In this document: positions 12,701 to 22,600 of the stretch, one piece after another
Layout of the letters: every line of letters starts with the position of its first letter
Position numbering within the stretch: position 1 is the stretch's first letter
NCBI GenBank assembly: GCA_934045905.1
Contig: OW203764.1
Coordinates: 32,281,629 to 32,345,628, forward strand
Origin: Leuctra nigra
Taxonomy: Eukaryota > Arthropoda > Insecta > Plecoptera > Leuctridae
Length of the DNA: 64,000 nucleotides
Reading direction: 5' to 3'
Program-made: the position numbers and the translations under genes
Notes under the pieces: model-generated
The model's input: only the letters and a program-made list of their open reading frames with translations
Told to the model about the DNA's origin: nothing
Databases searched by the model: none

Positions 12701-13617
12701 GTAATTTTTTTCACTTTATTTCATTACATCTTTGATTGTTATATCTGTACTTTTAGGAATGAGCGTAATACACTTGTTTTGGGTATTATGAGTTATTTGC
12801 GGTTTTTCGCATAATGTTTGGTTAAAATTTTCTCAAAAGTGGGTTCCGAAAACGCTGCAGGCAAGTAGGATCTGCCTCGGGGTTTGTGCCATGGGCTATC
12901 TTGACGGCGAAATCAAGGATGGGCAGATCCTTACCTTTCAACAACAAGCGACGTCTTTACAAGAACTTGTTATTGTTGTTATCGAATTAGGGGATAAGGG
13001 CTAGGAAGCCCTGACATTGAGTTGGCCATGTAGGGATATTAGAATGTCCCCAGTTGAACCTACCTACAGGCTAGTAGAAGTAGGAGTAGTAGTAGGTAGT
13101 TACATAGGTAGGACCCTACCTAGCCAGTTTGTAGGGTCAAGAATTGACACTTGATGTTTATTGGTGCCATGCATGTCTTTTAAAACCATAAGGAGGAGTG
13201 ATGTCATCATTATTTGTACCTAGGTACAGTGACGAATCTTGTGCTAGTGCATGATTCCTACCTACCTAGGTAGTAGGTAGGTAGTACCTAGGTAGTAGAC
13301 ACAATTTAAGCTTAGTATCACCATTTATGGAAAATATACAAGACGGCTAGTATTCTAAATTTCCTTGTCTCGTTTCACTTGATACGGGCTCACTGCACAC
13401 TGGAGTGCTATCTATTTATCGTGGTAGTGACGCTGACGCCATATCAATACGAGACGATGTAATCAATACGAGACGATGTAATATTGACAGTGTCAATTTC
13501 TCGAGTCTTCAAAATCAGTCGAGATTGTACGAGGTTCCTACTACCTACTTGATTGTGGGAAGCTGACGGAGTTCTTACCTACCTGATTTTCATTTTCAAT
13601 TGATGATCGTGTTTCAG

Positions 13618-13699
13618 GTCCAAGTTAGCGAGTGAGGTCGTTTCTTACAAGTGTAACTTATGATGACAGCAGTTATGGCAAAAAGTAATTGGGATCCAG
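13618..13699 (+). CDS. MPP7: MPP7-like exon with the start codon (CDS part 13660-13699)
   Basis: The acceptor GATCGTGTTTCAG lies before 13618 and the donor GTAAGA at 13700. The frame of the ATG at 13660 has TGA and TAA stops 24 and 3 codons-worth of bases upstream within the exon, so this is the first possible in-frame Met; a second ATG follows directly. It encodes [13 protein letters not shown] plus one base, phase 1, matching the next exon. Bases 13618-13659 are 5-prime UTR. Confidence 0.75.
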
Positions 13700-16600
13700 G
13701 TAAGATATCATTCAATTTGACAATCAGTCCTCTTGTTGCCTTCTTAGTTTTCCACTATTTTCACTTTAAGTCAAATCATTCAAGCTCATGGATTTGAATT
13801 AGTAGGAAATTAACTTAAAGCCCTCGGTGATTAACTCAACTTGAAGAGTTCAAGTGTCTTACAGTCTCTTTAGTCTTGACTTCTATTCATCGTGCCTGAT
13901 GGTTCCGGAAACATTCATCACCAATCACCCTCATTGACTCAATTCATTGTAGAAAACTACAAATGAATCGGTGAATATGTGTGAATGAATTGGTGTTGGT
14001 GTTCAAAGTAAAAATGCATTAGGTACTACACTCAAACCAATAAAAATCGGTACTCGAAAGAAAAGGGTTGGCTGATTTAGGTTTGATGGCATCATCCCAT
14101 GAAGGCTGTGTTAATGCATCATCTACCTCTAGTAGGTGATTTCATTAATAATCAAGAAGTTATTGTCAAGGAACCTGGCCAGCAGCCAATCCATTTCTTT
14201 TCGAGTATACCAATTTTTATTGGTTTGAGTGTACCTACACTCGAACAAATAATAAACGGTACCTACCTCGAAAGAAAAGGATTGTCTGATAATGGTTTGA
14301 TGGCATCATCTCATGAAGTCTGCTAATGCATTAATTATGTTACCTACTCTCTAGTAGGTAGGTGAACTCTGATTTCATTGATAATAACAAGGATTGATTG
14401 TCAAGGAACCTGACCAGCAGACAATCTATTTTGTACAAAATTTACCGTTTTTAATTGGTTTGAGTGTACCTACATTAAAACCAAGCTTAAGAAAACAGTT
14501 GGTAACATGTTACACCATGTCAAAGCAGAGATAAAATTTGACCTTTAATGGCCTTCTTAATTACAGAAGGCCTGATTTCTGTTTCAGCTTTATCTGGACT
14601 GTTGTCATCATTGGCTGAGGCGAGACAGGCTCTACCAAGCAACGAAGAAGAGTTTGACTTTCTCAGTGACCTTCTCCAGTCGAAGGAACTACACGCTTTA
14701 GTACAGGTTCATAACAAGATTCTCATCAATGGCAAGGATGAGAAGTTTCATCCCACGTTGTCCAGTTCGATGCAGATTGGTCTGGAGGTGCTGGACGTGA
14801 TTGCTCCGCGCAACGGCAAGGAGGAGTGTAAGGAGCTGTTCGTTCTGCTGCAGAAACCACACATCCAGGTGAGATCTCATCCCTTCGTGCCTCTCTCCCG
14901 ATCATAGATCCCTAACGAAACCGGTTGGGTGAGTGGTTAACGCTTTGAACTTGTATTCCGGAGGCCCGGGTTCGATTCCCGCGGCCGTCCTTCCTGACTG
15001 GGGTTTTTTCGTGGTTTTCCCTCAGTCGACAGGCAAATGTTGGGAAGGTACCCTACTAATAGGCCACGACTGCCTCCTTCCCAGCTTCCATCCTTTCTTA
15101 CTCTTCACCATCAATCTCCCAATCATCATCATAATCATTCATCCGTCGCCATTAGCCTCGCTGCAGAACAGTGCGACGTTAAGCCCCAGACAAAAAAATC
15201 AGAGATCCCTTGGTGGAGGAACGGGGGTGCTACCACAGTTTAGGGGGAGGGGCAGAGCTTTTTATGATGCAACCAAATAGAAAACTGGGGGAGGACGTAA
15301 ATCTGAAGTTCTTCCGCTCTGAGAGGAAATCGCTAAGAGATTGTTAATACAAATTTACAACGAAACTGGAAATCTATCCAAGCCACTAGGTAGGTAGGTC
15401 TATGTACTAGGAAATTGGTGATATTTATGAATGTAAATACAGTGGTAGATAGTGTATTGTGTATCAAAGCTGACAATCAAAGTCTATCTTTGATAAAACT
15501 TCAAGTAAAACTTCAATCAAAGCTGCGGCATAGGTTAAGAGGGCTTGGTAGTGAGCGTGGCCTTGACGAGTTTAATAATCGATTAAAAACTCTTCAAGGT
15601 CAAACTCACTACCCAGCCGTCTTAAGTACTAGTACTAAGCTATTCGGTTACAGAGCGCTTTCATAGAAGGTCACTTCTGATTTTAAAATGAAATCTTCCT
15701 ATCGATTTGGATCCGATGGTGAGGCATTTGGACAGAGACATTTTCCTGTTTTGTTGGTCATATTGCAGTCCGATAAATTGCCGGCTAATTTAATATTTTT
15801 GAGTTTGGCACACATTCCATCACTGTTGCCAGTTTGTGTTTAGTTCTCTTTCTCACTGCAATGCCATTTTGCAAGGGATGAATCACAGTCAATCTGTTTG
15901 TACAGTCGTTACTGATCGGTGTCTCATGTCTCAGGGTCTACTGTGTGCTCACGATGCCGTGGCGCAGAAGGACTACTACCCGCGGCTTCCCGACATCCCA
16001 CTCGAGGTGGACGAAGACGAGGAAACTATCAAGATTGTTCAACTCGTCAAGAGCAATGAACCGCTGGTAAGATCACCGTAATTGTCTCATCTCTTGGATT
16101 GTCAATATTTTACATTTTGTAAATAGTCTTATACATTTTTAAATTAAGTTTAATATGCAAGTTGGTAGGTATTATATTACCTATATTATTATTGCCCGTC
16201 ATGAAATTGTGATTGTGGCTAATATCACTGATTGGAACATTAAATTATACACTTGGTTATTGAATAGGTAGGAACTCTTAATAAATTGATTAGGTACTTG
16301 TTAGGTACAAGTTTATTTGAAATGACTTAGGTAGCAGACATTTGCAAACTAGATTGTTTATTGACAGTTAATTCGTAGCGACACCCAGGATGAGCTCAAC
16401 ATTGCGAGTGGGATTCTCTGGGTCAGTGTAGGTCTTAGTTCAAGACGACTCGATAATGAACGTGTACTTGGAAGACTTTTTAAATGATTTTGATCTTCAT
16501 CTTTTACAAATTGGTGATAAAATAAGGGTGTGCTTGTATTCATAACTGTTCAATCAAAGTAACTATTTGGATGATTTATGTAGGTATCAGTATTCTTTTA

Positions 16601-19600
16601 TTCTAGCCTACAGATGTTTAGTTCATTATTTTTACAGTTTTTCTTATACTAAGGGCCAGTTTTTCAATATACTCTGCTAAAACCAGTAATTTAGTTACCT
16701 AACACAGTCATTCTAGGAATGTCGTTGGTTGTTGTCATGACAATACAGTCCTCAATAACCAGAGTATTGAAAGACTGGCCCTATACAGATGTAAGACGAG
16801 TAAAATGTCTTGAGGTGTTCCATCCGGTTTGTGGAATTATGTAGATTGAACAGTTTGTGATCTACACGTAGCCTCATTTCATTTCATAAACAGCAACATT
16901 TGTAACGATGAAATCAGTTTTAAATGTCTTCAAGGTCACGCTCACTACCCAGCCGTCTTGAGAAATAGCTGTCAGATGATTAGCTCAGACACAGAAGAGA
17001 TTGTCTAGCGGTCCGTACATTAGGGATCGTGTAGTTTAGTCTTGTGAACAAATCAACAGTTTTTCTTTTATTAACTTGCTTGCACAGAGTGGTGCCCAAA
17101 GTGCAGAACCGATAGTGGTAAGTCAACAAGAAAAACGATCTTTCAAAATCTCAAGCATATAAAATGTTTCAGCATTGACACTATTACTTACACACCTTCA
17201 CCTGAGATTTCATCTTAGTTACTTTTCTTCTTCAGCATTGCCTATTAAAAAGCTGCAGATTGAGATCGCCTGAACACTGTGTTTAGCTGTAGTTTTGTAC
17301 TTCACATAATATACCTTCATTACGAACTTGATACTTGTTGGTACCCTTGCCTACCGTCAGGTGTCGTAGCGTCTGTAGGTCGGTAACTACCTACGAGGGG
17401 AGGACAGAAAGTTCGCGGAATGAAAGGGTTTTCGGAAGGGTGGGAGCTTCAATGCAAATAGTTTGATTGAGGAAGTTCTTTTTAACATGTACCATATCAA
17501 AGCATTGCATCTCATTTTGATCCATTATCGCCAACTAAGCAAGCTAACTCCAAAACAATTTCCGTGGATGAAATGAAGTGTTGCAACATTGCGCCGTTAT
17601 CAAGTTGTTGAAACTGCAAGGAAACCAAGGACATCTCAAAAAAATTTGGGAAAGTTTTCTCTATAGAAAACTATGCAACAGTCCCCGTAAACTGCTAAAA
17701 CCTCTTCCAAAATAATATGAAGAACTTAAACTCAATATTGTCCATTGAAATTTTCGTAGAGATTTACTTGCTTATTCGGCAATATCTGAAAAATTATTGA
17801 TACAATTTTGCAAGATAAGGTACATGCTAATTAGGAAATGAAACAATCCAACTACAAACTCCCATCCCTTGGACAAACCTTCCATTCCGCAAAGTCTTTG
17901 GCCTCCTCTAGTGCATTACTAGTAGAACCTCTATGCATGGCAATCAAAGAGTCACCAACAAACACTTGCCATCTCTGCTATTAGCTCACAATACAAATTA
18001 CCTACCTATTATTAGGCTATTACTTGCATGACATCTCGATAACTCTCGATTTATATAGCATACTAGTTTAGTAGTTTACTATATCGCAGGTAGTCGAGTG
18101 TTTTTGCTTTTGCATGTTGATTTCTAATTATTTTTTCAGTACCAAATATTGTCAAACCCCCAAGTTGGATATTTCAAGATACCATAGTTCCAAGTTTATT
18201 TTTATTTCAATGATCAGTCCATTATAAAAAATTTCGACATCAATGCCTTGACTTATCTTCTACCTATTTTTAATTTTTTAGTAATTATTTTTGGAAATGG
18301 TAATGCGTTGATTTGCTAAAGTACTTTTTCACATCAAATCTCATTTACGAGAGCAACGATGTATTAACCCCAGTACCTAGTGAAAGTAAACGTAATATTA
18401 GTACTTCAAATCCGGTTCATTTGATCTCCTAGTCTGAAAGTAGTCGTAATGTAGCGTGGAGTGGAGCGAGTGTGGATGCACGGTTAGACGATGCCGACTG
18501 CTTGCAGGGAGCCACCATCAAGACCGACGAGGAGACCGGCAAGATCGTCATCGCCCGGGTGATGCACGGAGGAGCCGCAGACAGATCCGGTCTCATCCAC
18601 GTCGGCGACGAGGTATGCGAGGTCAACGGCATCAACGTCGAGGGGAAGACACCAAACGATGTTCTCAAAATACTGGTTGGTTTGCAGTTTACCTGTCTGC
18701 TGAAACAAATACGATTCGGATTATAATATGTTATCTTCCTGGTTTTATTGCAAACGTTTCACAAAAATACTTGCCTATTTCTTCTTATTTAAAGGTAAAT
18801 TTGGGGCAGCTTATTTAGGGCATTTTATTCCCGATTTATTTTTACATTGTACCTAGTACTGAACAGTACCCATTATGTACTAGCAATACTCTTTGCTCCC
18901 CTACTATATAGTCTGTAATTTGCTTTTACTGCCCACTATTTTTTTCTATACATAATAAGCGTTGTCGCTCTTAACGTCTTCCACACGTTCCACTCTTTAT
19001 CCACAATTTAAATAAATAGTACAAGCCACTATTTGTATGTAATATTTACAATTTATAGCCACTTTCTTCATCTTATCATACTTTTTGCTCATTTGTAAAT
19101 AGGTACAGTGCTATAATTTGGTATGTACCTCTCTTAAAACTATAGGTATACATAGCAGCTTTTGTTTTCTTACTTGCAGGCAAACTGAGCAAAAGCTCTG
19201 ACAAATGTCGATCATTGTATGTAGTAGGCTTAATTTACATAAATATATCATCAACTAATATGATTACCTACTTATTTTTAAAAATCAACAGAATTGAATC
19301 ATTTGTGCACTCTTTTGCCAAGCCTTTACCAATCTTGCCACTGTCTCACTACTATTCCCCCTAGTGCCCATTTCATTACCTTTCTTTGCAAAAGTGGACG
19401 CTATGCTCTGCTTCACATTGTGCCTTGTTTTGCAGCAAATCTCCGAGGGCACGATCACGTTCAAGCTGGTGCCCGCGGACGGCAAGCTGGGCGGGCGGGA
19501 GAGCAAGGTGCGCGTGCGAGCCCACTTCGACTACAGCTCCATCAACGACCCGTACATCCCCTGCAAGGAGGCCGGCTTGGACTTCATCAAGGGAGAAGTC

Positions 19601-22600
19601 CTGCACATCGTCGGCCAGGATGACGCCTACTGGTAATGTCCTGAAATTAAGAATTTACGAAACATAAGTCATTTCTCGATTGTAAGTTTGGAGACTGACG
19701 AGGGTGTGTTGACAGGTGGCAGGCGCGCAAGGAAGGCGACCGCAACATGCGCGCAGGCCTGATCCCCAGTCGCGCGCTGCAAGAGCGAAGGATCATCCAC
19801 GAGAGGACGCAGACCGACAAAACCAGCGACGACGGTGAGGACAACTCCAACTCTCGTAGTTCACGCGTGCGACACTAATCATATCGATACGGGACAGGCA
19901 AAGGGCGACACTTATTCGCAAGTGCATACGTTTTCATCAATAACATGATTAATACAAATTTTGAAAAATAAATAGAGAAAAAATTTACTCTTTTTGATAC
20001 AAGAGTCCAAGTATTGAAACTTACGCTTTCAGAAGGCAAACGCTCTCGGACGTCAATAAGTACTACCGTTCACTGTAAGAATGATCGACATTGAAACATA
20101 AAGTGAAGCCACTTATTTGATTGTCATTACCTAAGATATCTATTAGAAACAATTTATTTACATTAGAAATTATACAGTAAGTAATTAAAAGTTGATACCC
20201 TATTCAAAATTAAGCTTAACAGTATCAAGGTCGTCCTTCTTACAGTGAACGGTACTTATTGATGTCCGAGAGCGTTTGCGTCCTGAAGCGTAAGTTTCAA
20301 GACTTGGCCTCCAGTTATTGTTTAAGTAAAGGCAGAAGCAATTTAGAAGCGAAAAAGATTGTAAGTGCCATCATAAGTAATGATTCAAAGCTAGTAAATG
20401 ACCTTGTAAACTAGACAATCACTGGTTTAGATTTAACTGAAAATACAAGATTGAGTTAGACAATGAAAAGTTGGATGGTTTGACAAGACTTTGCGATTTT
20501 GCTTTCAAGCATATTGAAATCTCATACAATTTGAAAAGCGCCTAGAAAGCCCTTTCCACTCTCCTGTATCGATATACGTTTTCATCTGCGAGGTTGGTTG
20601 CACTAAACATGGCGTGGTAAAGGAATGTTATAAGAAGGAATGTATTCTAGAAGTGTGTGAGTGTGCGTATGTCAGTACCTCTACTATACCTTGTATGTAC
20701 TCGACTACGTTCTGACCTTGGACCTGGACTTGGCTTAACTACTTCTACTGCAATGCTGCTCATAGTTTTAGCCGACTAGATTACGTAGCTCTCTTCTGTT
20801 CACACTTTCTTGCATTTTCTGAATTGTTAAGCATTCTGTTAAGAGGAAGGTTCACCCTGCTATTTTTGGGATTGTGACCATCAGGTTGAGGATAGACAAC
20901 ATATTGGAGCAACAAAGTTGTAGTACTAAATAAATTGAGATTTCGAATGCTTGGACCACTCTCTTGAACATTTTAATCTTGAACTTTTGAGCTGATTACA
21001 AATTCAGAAATTTATTGGACTTGAAATAATTCAGTGAATATCCGACTTGTACCTATACAAAATGTATGAGTCGTAACTTTTAAGAGATCAAATTTTTCAA
21101 AAGAGTGTAACATCAATTTATTTTCTTCGCTAAGTTGCTTCAACAGAATCCCAAAAATCACAGAATCTGCCTTCGGTGGACCTTCAATTTGTTTTGGCTG
21201 GATTAATTTTGCATTATAGTTTCGCTTGCTTGTTTTGTTCGGTTTGGTTTGCCAACTTCAATTAATTATTTCCAGCTTGAAAACAAGCTCTCAAATGTTA
21301 CATCGGGTTTATTTTGTTTTGCAGATTCGGCAATGCAAATGCTTTGGTCTAGCCTGCCAGTGACGCCGCCTAACCCCCTCGTAGGTCTGTGCTCTGTTTC
21401 AGCCCTACCCGGGTGTCAGTCCCCAAGGTCCCCCCGATGTGCCTCTAAACCTAGAACTAAAAAGATTATGTATGACACAGCGGAGAATGATGACTATGAT
21501 CGGGAGGAGATAGCGACGTATGAGGAGGTCGCTAAGCTCTATCCGAGGCCCGGTCTCCACCGGCCGTTGGTCCTCATCGGGCCGCCGGGCGTCGGACGGA
21601 ATGAGCTGAAGCGCCGGCTCATTGCCACCGACCCCGACAAGTACAAGACCCCCATCCCATGTAAGTAGCACTTCAGATGTACTCTTTTGTGTAGTTAATT
21701 GTCAGTTTTAGATGGTTTTACAATAATTCTCTATTGGCATCACATAAACAGAGTTAACATTTCCTAGCCTAAAGACAGGGTCTGTGAATATTTACCAAAA
21801 CAAAACTATTTAAATCGTAGTACATCAATTAATAAAGTTAGTGATATGAGGTTGGTCGCACAGTTTAGCAGAGAACGTATCAAATAACTTTCTGTTTACT
21901 GTTTCTTGAATTTGATACATCAAATATTTGCAAAGTTACATCAGGTTAACTGATACCACCGTCTTCTACCCATTCTGGGGATCTTCCGCATACCTATTCC
22001 TTAAATCAGTTTTCGTTTAGCAAAATGTCCGATAAACTCCATAAAGACAGAGAAAAGATTTATTTTATTTGGCATGTATACTATGTACATATTTCATTGC
22101 AACTACATTGAAGTATCAAGAAACGAAAATCGGGATTATTTGCTGATTATTTGCTGAAGAATGTGACTGATCCCATTTTTCGTCTTGCACTATTTGCTCC
22201 CGTTTTTACACCAAAGATGACCACCAAAACCCAACACAGTATTAAATCCTTCCAATCACCTTCGATCAGAATTCGTATGCCTTCTCATGTACATCTCTTC
22301 CAGCGGGTGCGTGAAGTGAGTAGAGAGTGAGATTGCCGCGTGCACGAGCGCGCCCCCGACACCGCACTAACACCCCCTCGCGTTTCAGACACCAGCCGTC
22401 CCGTGCGCCACGGCGAAGTCAACGGCAAAGAGTACTTCTTCACGTCGCGAGACAAGATGGAGGAGGAGGTGGACGCCGGCAAGTACATCGAGTACGGAGA
22501 GTACAAGGGCAATCTGTACGGCACGTCGGCCGAGAGCGTCAAGTCGCTGGTCGACGCCGGCTACGTCTGCATACTCAATCCACACTACCAGGTGAGGCCC

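Noticed and set aside
13081..13320. Regulatory palindromes of TACCTAGGTA type
   Set aside because: TAGGTA/TACCTA low complexity is spread over the whole left half of the window and is not specific to a promoter.
14920..14985. tRNA gene suggested by A and B boxes
   Set aside because: The boxes head a SINE with a target duplication and a SINE-type 3-prime tail. No complete cloverleaf with paired acceptor stem was found.
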